Part shown: piece after piece, positions 1 to 6,591 of the stretch
How the letters are laid out: every line of letters begins with the position of its first letter
How positions within the stretch are numbered: the stretch's first letter is position 1
Assembly: GCA_003218615.1 (NCBI GenBank)
Contig: QHOD01000198.1
Coordinates: forward strand, 1-6,834
Source of the DNA: Verrucomicrobiota bacterium
Lineage (GTDB): Bacteria > Verrucomicrobiota > Verrucomicrobiia > Chthoniobacterales > UBA10450
Length of the DNA: 6,834 nucleotides
Direction: 5' to 3'
The notes under the pieces: model-generated
What the model saw: the letters and a program-made list of their open reading frames with translations, nothing else
Told to the model about the DNA's origin: nothing
Databases searched by the model: none
Made by a program: the position numbers and the translations under genes

Positions 1-1
1 G

Positions 2-1285
2 ATCCTTCTGAGCACGGCGCTGGTCGTCGCACTGGTGAATCGGTACGTCTGGGATCTCTATTTCGAAAAGAAGCGGCAGACACCTATTCCACATTTTCTC
101 CGTGAGGTTATCGGCGGCATCATTTTTTTGGTCGCGCTCCTTTTTGTCCTGAGTTCCGGTTATCACGCCGAAGCGCAGTTGCAAGGGCTCCTGGCGGGCT
201 CCGGGATTGTCGCGATCATCATCGGATTCGCCGGGCAGAATTTTTTTGCCGGAGTTATCGCCGGCATTTCGATCCAACTTAACCGGCCGTACAAAGTCGG
301 CGACTGGTTGCAAGTAGGCGAGCGCTTTGCCGAAGTGATGGAGATTAACTGGCGGTCCACGCGGCTGCGTACGAACGACGCCATTTATCTCGACATCCCG
401 AACAACGAGATGGTTAGCCACGCGATCGTCAATCTCCATTACCCAACGGAAGTCCATGCGATGCGGATTCGCGTTGGAGTCGAGTATAAAAATCCACCCA
501 ATCGTGTGAAGGATGCCCTTTTTCGAGCGGCCTCCGCGGCCGATGGCGTGTTGGCCGAGCCGAAGGTAAAAATTTTTCTGGTCGATTTTGCCGATTCCGC
601 CGTGATCTATGAGATCAAGTACTACATGGGCAATCATTCTCGAATCAACGAGATCAACGACGCCGTGCGCACCAATGTTTGGTATGAACTCAAGCGGCAG
701 CGCATCACAATTCCCTTCCCGATTCGCACGTTGCATCTGGAGCGTCGCGCGGGGCGAACAGCGCAGGAGGATCAGGATGAAGCGCGGATGATTCTGCGCG
801 GTGAAGCCCTCTTCGAGTGTTTGTCGGATGAGCAAATCGAGAATCTTGTGAAGCAATCGCGTGTCAATAATTTCGGTCGCGGCGAGCGCGTGATCCAGGA
901 AGGCGCCGAGGGGGATTCAATGTTCGTTTTATTGCGGGGCGCGGCGCAGGTTTCAGTCTCGAAAAACGGCAGTTCAATTGCCGTCGCTACTTTGAACGCC
1001 GGCGATTGTTTTGGCGAGATGTCGCTTCTCACTGGCGAACGGCGAACAGCGACGGTGCAGGCCCAAAGCGATTGCCATGTTATGGAAATCAGTAAGCCGG
1101 TAATGGCCGAGGTGCTGCGCGATTCGCCAGATTGTCTCGAGCGGCTCAGCGAGTTGTTGGCCAAACGCAAAATGGAGAATGAAGGCATCCTGAAAGAAGC
1201 CGCTTCGCAAGGCCAAAACAAGAACAAGGAGCGCGAGTACACGGCCAACTTTCTGCAGCGTTTGCGAACTTTTTTCGAGCTTTAA
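2..1285 (+). CDS. MscS-family channel with C-terminal cyclic-nucleotide-binding domain (5' truncated)
   Basis: Inner-membrane small-conductance mechanosensitive-type channel predicted to be gated or modulated by a cyclic nucleotide (bacterial CNG, bCNG, architecture). The frame is open from base 2 and its first codons encode a hydrophobic helix, so the gene starts before the window; the GTG at 35 is probably internal. Numbering from that GTG: a membrane helix at about 25-42, then the Gly/Ala-rich pore helix (about 49-80) with the MscS signature GFAGQNFFAGVIAG and RPYKVGDW (84-91). The beta and alpha/beta cytoplasmic vestibule domain runs to about 240. A cNMP-binding domain follows (about 259-385). 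Its phosphate-binding cassette FGEMSLLTGERRTATV (326-341) keeps the ribose-contacting Glu328 and the phosphate-contacting Arg337. The tail is charged (KRKMENEGILKEA onward). The stop is TAA, and hppA follows 106 bases later. Family assignment is secure. Which nucleotide is bound, and whether the channel still senses tension, cannot be read from sequence. Confidence 0.93.
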   Translation: MLLSTALVVALVNRYVWDLYFEKKRQTPIPHFLREVIGGIIFLVALLFVLSSGYHAEAQLQGLLAGSGIVAIIIGFAGQNFFAGVIAGISIQLNRPYKVGDWLQVGERFAEVMEINWRSTRLRTNDAIYLDIPNNEMVSHAIVNLHYPTEVHAMRIRVGVEYKNPPNRVKDALFRAASAADGVLAEPKVKIFLVDFADSAVIYEIKYYMGNHSRINEINDAVRTNVWYELKRQRITIPFPIRTLHLERRAGRTAQEDQDEARMILRGEALFECLSDEQIENLVKQSRVNNFGRGERVIQEGAEGDSMFVLLRGAAQVSVSKNGSSIAVATLNAGDCFGEMSLLTGERRTATVQAQSDCHVMEISKPVMAEVLRDSPDCLERLSELLAKRKMENEGILKEAASQGQNKNKEREYTANFLQRLRTFFEL

Positions 1286-1346
1286 GGGCCTCATCAAATA
1301 TTCGCGCAACCGGCGCTGGCGCAGTTGCAAATAACCGATTGCCAGA

Positions 1347-1384
1347 GGGTGAAAACCCACTAAAGTCCCGAGCTTTCAGCCCGG
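1347..1384 (+). promoter_or_regulatory. Two tandem hairpins just upstream of hppA
   Basis: GGGT-GAAA-ACCC (1347-1358) is a perfect 4-bp stem capped by a GNRA tetraloop. CCGAGCT-TTC-AGCCCGG (1368-1384) is a 7-position stem with one A/C mismatch. It ends 7 bases before the hppA ATG. The stretch TGAAA in the first element is complementary to TTTCA in the second, so a loop-loop contact is conceivable. There is no T-tract, so this does not look like an intrinsic terminator for the channel gene. It could be a 5'-UTR structure of hppA or a degenerate copy of an interspersed palindromic repeat. The function is unknown. Confidence 0.3.
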
Positions 1385-1391
1385 AACATTC

Positions 1392-3470
1392 ATGAGCATT
1401 TTATTTGGCCTAACTATTCTGAATTCAGGCGTCCCGTTGTCAATGCTATGTGCCGTTATTGGGCTGGTGTTCGCGTTTTTCCTGATCGTTGCGATCATGC
1501 GCCACTCGGCCGGCAACGAAAAAATGCGGGAAATCTCGGCCGCCGTTCAGGAAGGCGCCAAGGCGTATTTGAATCGGCAGGTTAAGACGATCAGCGTGAT
1601 CGCGGTGGTCATTTTCGTTCTGCTTTTTTTCTTTAAAGATCACGCGACGGCCGTTGGATTCGTGATTGGCGCGTTCTGTTCGCTCGCGGCCGGTTTCATT
1701 GGGATGCGCGTCGCCGTGCTGGCAAATGTCCGCACCGCGCAGGCCGCCACTATAGCACGGCTGAATGCATTGCGTATGGGGTTCAACGGTGGCGCCGTCA
1801 CCGGTTTGCTCGTAGTTGGGCTCGCGTTGCTCTCGGTGTCGATCTTTTACACCATCGCGGCAAACATGATCGGTCGCGATATGGCTATACGAAGTCTGGT
1901 CGGGCTGGCACTGGGCGGGAGTCTCATTAGCGTATTTGCGCGGCTCGGCGGCGGCATTTACACAAAAGCCGCGGACGTGGGCGCCGATCTGGTGGGCAAG
2001 ATCGAGAGCGGCCTTGAGGAAGATGATCCGCGCAATCCAGCCGTGATCGCCGACAACGTAGGCGACAATGTCGGCGATTGCGCGGGCATGGCCGCGGATG
2101 TGTTTGAGACCTATGCTGTCAGTTTGGTCGGCGCGATGCTGGTGGGGCTGTTGACACTGGCCGGAAATCCAGCGGCAATTGTCTATCCGTTCGTGCTCGG
2201 TGGGATCTCCGTGCTGGGGGCGATTTGCGGCGTTTTGTTTGTAAATGTCGCGCGGGGCAAACCCGGGGCCGTGCTCATGGGTGCGGTGATGACGAACGCA
2301 GTGATCTCTGCGATTCTGTTCTGGCCAGTCACGCACAGTCTGTTTCCAGCCGGCGTAACCGTCGGCGGCGTGTTGCGGTCGCCAGCCCAGCTTTATTTCG
2401 CTTCTCTGATCGGGTTAATCATGACCCCTGTCATTGTTGCACTTACAAATTACTACACTTCGTCGCATTACAGGCCGGTGCAAAAAATTGCGCGTGCCTC
2501 GGAAACCGGACACGCCACGAACATCATCGCCGGTCTGGCTGTCGGAGAACACGCTACCGCGCTGCCCGTCCTGTGCATCGGCCTCGCGATCCTGCTCACT
2601 TTCCATTTCGCCGGTCTCTACGGAATCGCGATTGCGGTGATGTCGATGTTATCCATGGCCGGCATCATCATCTCGCTCGATTCGTTCGGTCCCATCACCG
2701 ACAATGCGGGCGGCGTGGCGGTCATGAGCAACTTGCCGAAGGAAGTTCGCGCCGTGACAGATGAGCTGGACGCGGTCGGCAACACGATGAAAGCCGTTAC
2801 CAAAGGCTACGCGATTGCTTCGGCCGGGCTCGCAGCGCTCGTTTTGTTTGGATCGTATGTTGAAGAATTGCGCCAGCATATCACCGCGCGCGGCGAAGTA
2901 TTTGCGCTTCAATTCTCGCTGGCGGAACCAAAAGTAATCATTGGCCTTTTCATTGGCGGGCTGCTGCCGTTCATTTTCACAGCGTTCAGCATGGATGCCG
3001 TGGGCAAAGCGGCGGGCGCGGTCGTGCGCGAGGTACGCAGGCAATTGCGGGCGAAACCGGGAATTTTGACCGGACAGGACAGGCCCGAATACGGCACGTG
3101 CGTGGACATCGTGACGAAAGCGGCGCTACGCGAGATGATTGTTCCGGCGTTGTTACCGCTGGTCGCCGTCGTTGCAGTCGCGGTCATTAAGCCGCTCGGG
3201 GCGGTCGTGCTCGGCGGTCTTCTCGTTGGCACGATCGTGACCGGATTATTTATTGCAATTTCAATGACATCGGGTGGCGCCGCGTGGGACAACGCGAAGA
3301 AATTTATCGAGGAAGGAAATCTCGGTGGCAAAGGCTCCTTTGCGCACGCGGCGGCAGTAACCGGCGATACCGTGGGCGATCCTTACAAGGATACAGCCGG
3401 GCCTGCGATCAATCCGATGATCAAGGTCGTCAACATCCTGGCGATCTTGATCATTCCAATTTTCTTTTAG
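1392..3470 (+). CDS. hppA: Membrane-bound H+-translocating pyrophosphatase, K+-independent type
   Basis: Integral membrane pump that hydrolyses cytoplasmic pyrophosphate and moves protons out, recovering energy from PPi made in biosynthesis. At 692 aa it is full length for the family (about 650-800) and hydrophobic throughout, with roughly 16 membrane helices expected. The substrate and Mg2+ site is intact: KAADVGADLVGKIE around Asp199 and Lys203, DDPRNPAVIADNVGDNVGD beginning at Asp211, and near the C-terminus AWDNAKK and TGDTVGDPYKDTAGPAINP. The subtype-determining segment reads NTMKAVTKGYAIASAG with Lys467 and Thr470. K+-dependent enzymes carry Ala and Gly/Ala at these positions, so this should be the K+-independent, H+-pumping class. 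ATG 1392 has only a weak GGA upstream. The next ATG (1443) would remove part of the first helix and has no better ribosome site. The 87-base gap to the next gene allows co-transcription. Confidence 0.97.
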   Translation: MSILFGLTILNSGVPLSMLCAVIGLVFAFFLIVAIMRHSAGNEKMREISAAVQEGAKAYLNRQVKTISVIAVVIFVLLFFFKDHATAVGFVIGAFCSLAAGFIGMRVAVLANVRTAQAATIARLNALRMGFNGGAVTGLLVVGLALLSVSIFYTIAANMIGRDMAIRSLVGLALGGSLISVFARLGGGIYTKAADVGADLVGKIESGLEEDDPRNPAVIADNVGDNVGDCAGMAADVFETYAVSLVGAMLVGLLTLAGNPAAIVYPFVLGGISVLGAICGVLFVNVARGKPGAVLMGAVMTNAVISAILFWPVTHSLFPAGVTVGGVLRSPAQLYFASLIGLIMTPVIVALTNYYTSSHYRPVQKIARASETGHATNIIAGLAVGEHATALPVLCIGLAILLTFHFAGLYGIAIAVMSMLSMAGIIISLDSFGPITDNAGGVAVMSNLPKEVRAVTDELDAVGNTMKAVTKGYAIASAGLAALVLFGSYVEELRQHITARGEVFALQFSLAEPKVIIGLFIGGLLPFIFTAFSMDAVGKAAGAVVREVRRQLRAKPGILTGQDRPEYGTCVDIVTKAALREMIVPALLPLVAVVAVAVIKPLGAVVLGGLLVGTIVTGLFIAISMTSGGAAWDNAKKFIEEGNLGGKGSFAHAAAVTGDTVGDPYKDTAGPAINPMIKVVNILAILIIPIFF

Positions 3471-3502
3471 GAAGGTACCGACAACCGTATCGGAAAAAGA
3501 AC

Positions 3503-3544
3503 TGGCGCTTTTGGTTTAAGCTTGCTTTAAATCAAAGGGCGCCA
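3503..3544. repeat. Strong imperfect inverted repeat (18-pair hairpin) between hppA and the receiver-MBL gene
   Basis: TGGCGC (3503-3508) pairs with GCGCCA (3539-3544). The stem continues inward through four more pairs, one bulged A (3534) and eight further pairs, closing on a 5-base loop (3521-3525). Of the 18 pairs, four are G-U in the + strand RNA. It begins 32 bases after the hppA stop and ends 13 bases before the next ATG. No T-run follows on the + strand, whereas on the - strand the stem is followed within a few bases by a run of five Ts. It may stabilise the hppA 3' end, attenuate or hide the downstream start, or terminate minus-strand transcription. The structure is clear; the role is inferred. 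Confidence 0.55.
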
Positions 3545-3557
3545 ACAACTCCGGCCC

Positions 3558-4883
3558 ATGCCTCGTGTTTTAATCATCGAAGACGACGCCGAAAACCGGC
3601 GAGTGCTCGCGGATCTTTTCACGCGCGAAGATTGGAAGGTTTTGGAGGCAAATGACGGTGACGCTGGATTAGAGCTGGCGTTGCGCGATCGGCCAGAACT
3701 TATTCTGTGCGATTTGTTGATGCCAAAATCGAATGGATTTCAGGTTTGCCGTACCATTCGCGAACAGCTGCAACCCACCAAGATCATCGTCGTCTCGGGT
3801 CGCGATTACGGAGTCGATCGAACGAGCGCGCTCCAAGCCGGCGCCGACGAATATCTGCTCAAGCCGATCACTTGGGAACTGCTATCAAGTGCAATCGACC
3901 GCCTAATGCCTGAGATCCCGCGTCGTCCCAAACCAAAATCGGCGGCCGAAAGTGAGTCGATTCCTGCGCGAATAGGACTATGGGGTGTTCGCGGCTCAAT
4001 TCCTGTCCCCGGAAAGAGCACGGTCCGTTACGGCGGGAACACCAGTTGCGTGGAAGTGCGCGCTGATGACGAGATCATCATTCTCGATGCCGGCACCGGC
4101 ATTCGCTTGCTCGGACTCGCCTTGGACAAAGAATTCGGCGCCCAATCGATGAAGCTGACTCTTTTGATCACACATACTCATTGGGATCATATCCAGGGAC
4201 TGCCTTTTTTTTCTCCCGCTTACAATCGAAAAAATCTCATTCGCGTTTTGGGTTACGAAGGAGCGCGAGCTGGCTTGGGAAAGATCCTGGCCGGTCAAAT
4301 GGAGACGCCGTTTTTTCCCGTGAGTTTGCGTGAACTCCCGAGCCATCTGGCAATTGAGGAACTGAAGGAGATGGAGTTCGAAATCGGGAAAGTCAAGGTG
4401 CGCTCCAAGTTCGCAAATCATCCGGGCATCTGTGCAGGTTACCGTCTCTTCACGAGCTCGGGGTCGGTCGCCTACTTTCCCGACAGTGAGCCCTACGAGC
4501 TGCTCAAAATGCAATTCGCCTCGCGTGACGGAATCAGCGAGGAAGAAGCGCGCGATTTTGCCAGAACCGAGCGCACAAAGATGGTTCAGTTCCTCCAAGG
4601 CTGCGACGTAGTGATCCTGGATACGCAATATACCGATGAGGAGTACGCGCAGCACATTGGTTGGGGGCACAGCTCGCTCAGCAGCGTCGTTTCGCTCGCG
4701 CTTGATGCGGAGGTGCGCCAACTCCTGCTTTTCCATCATGATCCAAATCATGACGACGAGATGATCGATAAGATGGTGGAACACGCTCGTGCATTAGTGA
4801 AAAAAAGCGGGAAGACGCTGGAAGTGGACGGGGCTCGCGAAGGCGCTGAGATCCTGCTCGGCGCGAAAACTCCAGCGGCTTAA
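3558..4883 (+). CDS. Response regulator with metallo-beta-lactamase-fold (phosphodiesterase-like) output domain
   Basis: Cytoplasmic two-component output protein of 441 aa. Residues 1-118 form a CheY-like receiver: acidic residues Glu8/Asp9/Asp10, phospho-acceptor Asp52 in LILCDLLMPK, Ser80 as the switch Thr/Ser position, and Lys102 before Pro103. A Pro/Lys-rich linker (about 119-137) leads to a metallo-hydrolase domain from about 138. This opens with GLWGVRGSIPVPG and has the di-metal motif HTHWDH (His206, His208, Asp210, His211), further likely ligands His288 (FANHPG) and Asp309 (FPDSEPY), then GWGHSS (His371) and LFHHDP (His393/394). This resembles the Lactamase_B_2 / COG1235 branch, which includes phosphoribosyl cyclic phosphodiesterase (PhnP), rather than antibiotic-hydrolysing lactamases. 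Phosphorylation presumably switches the hydrolase. The substrate is unknown. There is no histidine kinase in the window. ATG 3558 lacks a Shine-Dalgarno sequence, but the receiver begins immediately after it, so the start is well supported. Confidence 0.93.
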   Translation: MPRVLIIEDDAENRRVLADLFTREDWKVLEANDGDAGLELALRDRPELILCDLLMPKSNGFQVCRTIREQLQPTKIIVVSGRDYGVDRTSALQAGADEYLLKPITWELLSSAIDRLMPEIPRRPKPKSAAESESIPARIGLWGVRGSIPVPGKSTVRYGGNTSCVEVRADDEIIILDAGTGIRLLGLALDKEFGAQSMKLTLLITHTHWDHIQGLPFFSPAYNRKNLIRVLGYEGARAGLGKILAGQMETPFFPVSLRELPSHLAIEELKEMEFEIGKVKVRSKFANHPGICAGYRLFTSSGSVAYFPDSEPYELLKMQFASRDGISEEEARDFARTERTKMVQFLQGCDVVILDTQYTDEEYAQHIGWGHSSLSSVVSLALDAEVRQLLLFHHDPNHDDEMIDKMVEHARALVKKSGKTLEVDGAREGAEILLGAKTPAA

Positions 4884-4889
4884 GCTTCA

Positions 4890-4940
4890 CCGCAGGCGGC
4901 CTTTGCCTGACTTGCGGCAGAGCAATTCGGTTTTAATTTT
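4890..4940 (+). terminator. Possible weak terminator after the receiver-MBL gene
   Basis: CCGCA (4890-4894) can pair with TGCGG (4913-4917), with an internal GGC/GCC extension. CAGGC/GCCTG (4893-4897 with 4905-4909) is an alternative fold. A T-rich stretch (TTTTAATTTT, 4931-4940) follows only after 13 bases, which is far for an intrinsic terminator. Part of that T-rich stretch may instead belong to a tRNA promoter. Confidence 0.28.
4912..4939 (+). promoter_or_regulatory. Possible promoter for tRNA-Gln
   Basis: TTGCGG (4912-4917) and TAATTT (4934-4939) are separated by 16 bases and lie just upstream of the tRNA at 4950. Both hexamers match the sigma70 consensus only partly. The location supports the call more than the sequence does. 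Confidence 0.25.
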
Positions 4941-4949
4941 CCCACTTGT

Positions 4950-5023
4950 TGCCTCGTGGTGTAATGGTAGCACCAGAGATTCTGGATCTCTTTGTCTAGG
5001 TTCGAGTCCTAGCGAGGCAGCCA
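4950..5023 (+). tRNA. tRNA-Gln (anticodon CUG)
   Basis: The sequence folds as a complete cloverleaf. The acceptor stem is TGCCTCG/CGAGGCA (7 bp, with the U1-A72 pair usual for bacterial tRNA-Gln). The D arm is GTGT-AATGGTA-GCAC. The anticodon stem is AGAGA/TCTCT with loop TTCTGGA, placing anticodon CTG at 4982-4984 to read CAG. The variable region is short (TTGT), and the T arm is CTAGG/CCTAG with loop TTCGAGT. The discriminator is G5020 and the CCA end is encoded at 5021-5023. It sits alone between two protein genes and shows no integrase or attachment-site duplication nearby. Confidence 0.94.
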
Positions 5024-5041
5024 CTCTATTTTTGCCATAGT

Positions 5042-5064
5042 CGAGGCGGGTTCGTCTTTTTTTT
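5042..5064 (+). terminator. T-tract downstream of tRNA-Gln, possible terminator
   Basis: Eight consecutive Ts (5057-5064) lie 33 bases after the tRNA 3' end. The only stem directly before them is CGA/TCG (5042-5044 with 5052-5054), which is weak. The T-run position fits tRNA transcript termination, but a classical hairpin is not evident. Confidence 0.3.
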
Positions 5065-5159
5065 GTACGATTGCTATCGTGCTTCGCTGTTGATAACTTG
5101 AGCGGTTCTTGAATCGCATGGAAGCCCGAATTCCAACGCAAAAACTTTCACTCACACTC

Positions 5160-5165
5160 AGGAGG
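5160..5165 (+). promoter_or_regulatory. Shine-Dalgarno AGGAGG of the aminotransferase gene
   Basis: A perfect AGGAGG lies before the ATG at 5180, but the spacer is 14 bases, longer than the usual 5-9. No in-frame start codon lies closer. The twin-arginine motif directly after ATG 5180 supports that start. It is the only strong ribosome site among the three complete genes here. Confidence 0.55.
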
Positions 5166-5179
5166 TTGCAAAGACTCAA

Positions 5180-6292
5180 ATGAATACTGCCCTAATTTCT
5201 CGACGAAGATTTGCTCAATTGCTGAGCGTCGGCACCGCCGCGGCTGTCGTTCGGCCTGTGATTTCGTTCGCCAGCTCGCCCTTTGAGGCCGCCGCATCAA
5301 CGGTTATCCGTTTGAGCGCTAATGAGAATGCATACGGCCCTTCGCCGATGGCGTTGAAAGCAATGACGGACGACTTCAACCTGGCATGCCGCTATCCCGA
5401 TGAACAAAATGATGTGCTTATTGAGAAGCTTGCCAGAATCAACGGCGTCAATCGTGATCAGATTTTACTCGGCGACGGATCGAGCGAAATTCTTAAGCTA
5501 TGCGCAGAGACATTCACCGACAAAGAGCGTGGCAAGTTGGTCGCGGCCGATCCTACCTTCGAAGCGATTCTTAATAATGCGAGCGTCAACGGTGTCGAGG
5601 TGGTGAGAATTCCGCTCACCCGCACATTTGTTCACGACCTTCCAAAGATGATGGCGGCGGCGAGTGGGGGTTTGATTTATGTCTGCAACCCAAACAATCC
5701 GACGGCCAGCATCACGCCAAAGACCGAATTGCGGGAGTTTATCGGGAAAACACCGCGCGAAACGACGATTCTCGTGGACGAAGCTTACTACCACTATGCC
5801 GACAGTCCCGATTATGAGAGCATGATTCCGCTCGTCAAAGACCATCCGAACCTGATTGTCTCACGAACGTTTTCAAAAATTTACGGCATGGCGGGATTAC
5901 GCTGCGGTTACTGCGTGGCGCAAAAGGACACGATTAAGCGAATCCGTCCGCATCAAATGTGGGATAGCGTCAACATCATGGCTCTGGCGGCAGCGAGCGC
6001 GAGCCTCAATGATCCGGATCAAGTCCCAAACGGCCGCCGATTAAATAACGAAGTGAAAGCATTCGTGACGTCCGAACTCGAGAAGATGGGCTGCCAATCA
6101 ATCCCGTCGCAAGCGAACTTCTTCATGTTCGACTGCAAACGCCCCGTCGTCCCGCTCATCCAGGCATTGAAAGGGCGCAACGTCTATGTCGGCCGATTGT
6201 TCCCGGCGCTCCCGAACTACATGCGCGTCACCGTTGGCAGGAAATCCGAAATGGAAACTTTTCTATCCGCGTTTCGGCAATCCATTGCCTAA
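5180..6292 (+). CDS. Tat-exported histidinol-phosphate-aminotransferase-like PLP enzyme
   Basis: Fold-type I, class I/II PLP-dependent aminotransferase most like HisC (histidinol phosphate or aromatic amino acid transaminases). Length is 370 aa. The N-terminus is a twin-arginine signal: SRRRFAQLL (residues 7-15), a hydrophobic stretch to about 24 and a plausible cleavage after Ala31, so the mature enzyme would be periplasmic or envelope-bound. Catalytic landmarks: substrate-side SANENAYGPSP (46-56), GDGSSE phosphate-binding loop, NPNNPT (170-175), Asp200 for the pyridine nitrogen with Tyr203 in VDEAYYHY, the PLP Lys233 in SRTFSKIYGMAGLRCGY, and Arg349 for the substrate carboxylate in NYMRVTVG. 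All key residues are present and there is no frameshift. No other his genes are in the window. The signal argues against a role in cytoplasmic histidine synthesis, so the name hisC is withheld. The substrate is unknown. Confidence 0.92.
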   Translation: MNTALISRRRFAQLLSVGTAAAVVRPVISFASSPFEAAASTVIRLSANENAYGPSPMALKAMTDDFNLACRYPDEQNDVLIEKLARINGVNRDQILLGDGSSEILKLCAETFTDKERGKLVAADPTFEAILNNASVNGVEVVRIPLTRTFVHDLPKMMAAASGGLIYVCNPNNPTASITPKTELREFIGKTPRETTILVDEAYYHYADSPDYESMIPLVKDHPNLIVSRTFSKIYGMAGLRCGYCVAQKDTIKRIRPHQMWDSVNIMALAAASASLNDPDQVPNGRRLNNEVKAFVTSELEKMGCQSIPSQANFFMFDCKRPVVPLIQALKGRNVYVGRLFPALPNYMRVTVGRKSEMETFLSAFRQSIA

Positions 6293-6540
6293 GTCCTGGC
6301 GCGTTTTCAGGCGCTTTGTCGTCGCTGGTGGATCGTGAGGATCGGCTAAATGTCGGTAACAAAATTAACACCCAGACGGCGTTAGAACATCGACATCTCA
6401 AACGGCTGGGAGCGCAGCATCCAGAAATCGACTTTCAAGGCTGGGCACCGATCGACTTCATTAATTCGCATCGGGGGGCCGGTGATTTTCGACGTAAACA
6501 TCTGAAACGGCGTTAAATGCACAGGCTGCAAAAATTCTTG
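6293..6540. other. Intergenic stretch without a convincing gene
   Basis: The aminotransferase stop is followed by short GC-rich repeats (GCGC twice around GTTTTCAG, 6299-6314) that give only a 4-bp stem before TTT, a poor terminator. A 66-codon open frame runs from a TTG at 6316 to 6516 on the + strand. It has no ribosome site, no recognisable motif and an Arg/His-rich product, so it is not called. The segment could be a gene remnant. Base composition becomes more AT-rich from about 6500. Confidence 0.4.
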
Positions 6541-6559
6541 GTAAAATTTCGCCCACTAG

Positions 6560-6587
6560 TTGACGTGGTCTGAAATAACGCTATTTT
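6560..6587 (+). promoter_or_regulatory. Putative sigma70-type promoter with AT-rich upstream region
   Basis: TTGACG (6560-6565, 5 of 6 to the -35 consensus) and TATTTT (6582-6587, 4 of 6 to the -10) are 16 bases apart. An A/T-rich block (6530-6549) lies where an UP element would sit. Transcription would start near 6594, right at the first of a series of hairpins. This is the best promoter candidate in the window, and it faces out of the right-hand end. Confidence 0.45.
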
Positions 6588-6591
6588 GTTT

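Noticed and set aside
35..37. GTG as the true start of the channel gene
   Set aside because: The frame is open upstream to the window edge and encodes a hydrophobic helix in keeping with an MscS-family membrane segment. There is no ribosome site, so the gene most likely begins outside the window.
1446..2336. Long - strand open frame opposite hppA
   Set aside because: The product is His/Arg/Gln-rich with no motifs, as expected from the antisense of a GC-biased gene. The + strand has the intact pyrophosphatase signatures.
3996..4784. 262-codon - strand open frame opposite the MBL domain
   Set aside because: It is a shadow of the receiver-MBL gene, whose metal-binding motifs are in the + frame.
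3963..4860. Antibiotic-resistance beta-lactamase
   Set aside because: The fold motif alone does not imply lactam hydrolysis. The sequence has no export signal, is fused to a receiver and resembles the Lactamase_B_2 phosphodiesterase-like branch.
4950..5023. tRNA gene as an integration site for a mobile element
   Set aside because: No duplicated tRNA 3' end, integrase or composition shift is seen next to it; the short CGAGGC repeat at 5042-5047 is too small to count.
6316..6516. Small + strand gene of 66 codons
   Set aside because: TTG start, no Shine-Dalgarno, no recognisable motif and unremarkable codon pattern. It may be a remnant but cannot be supported.
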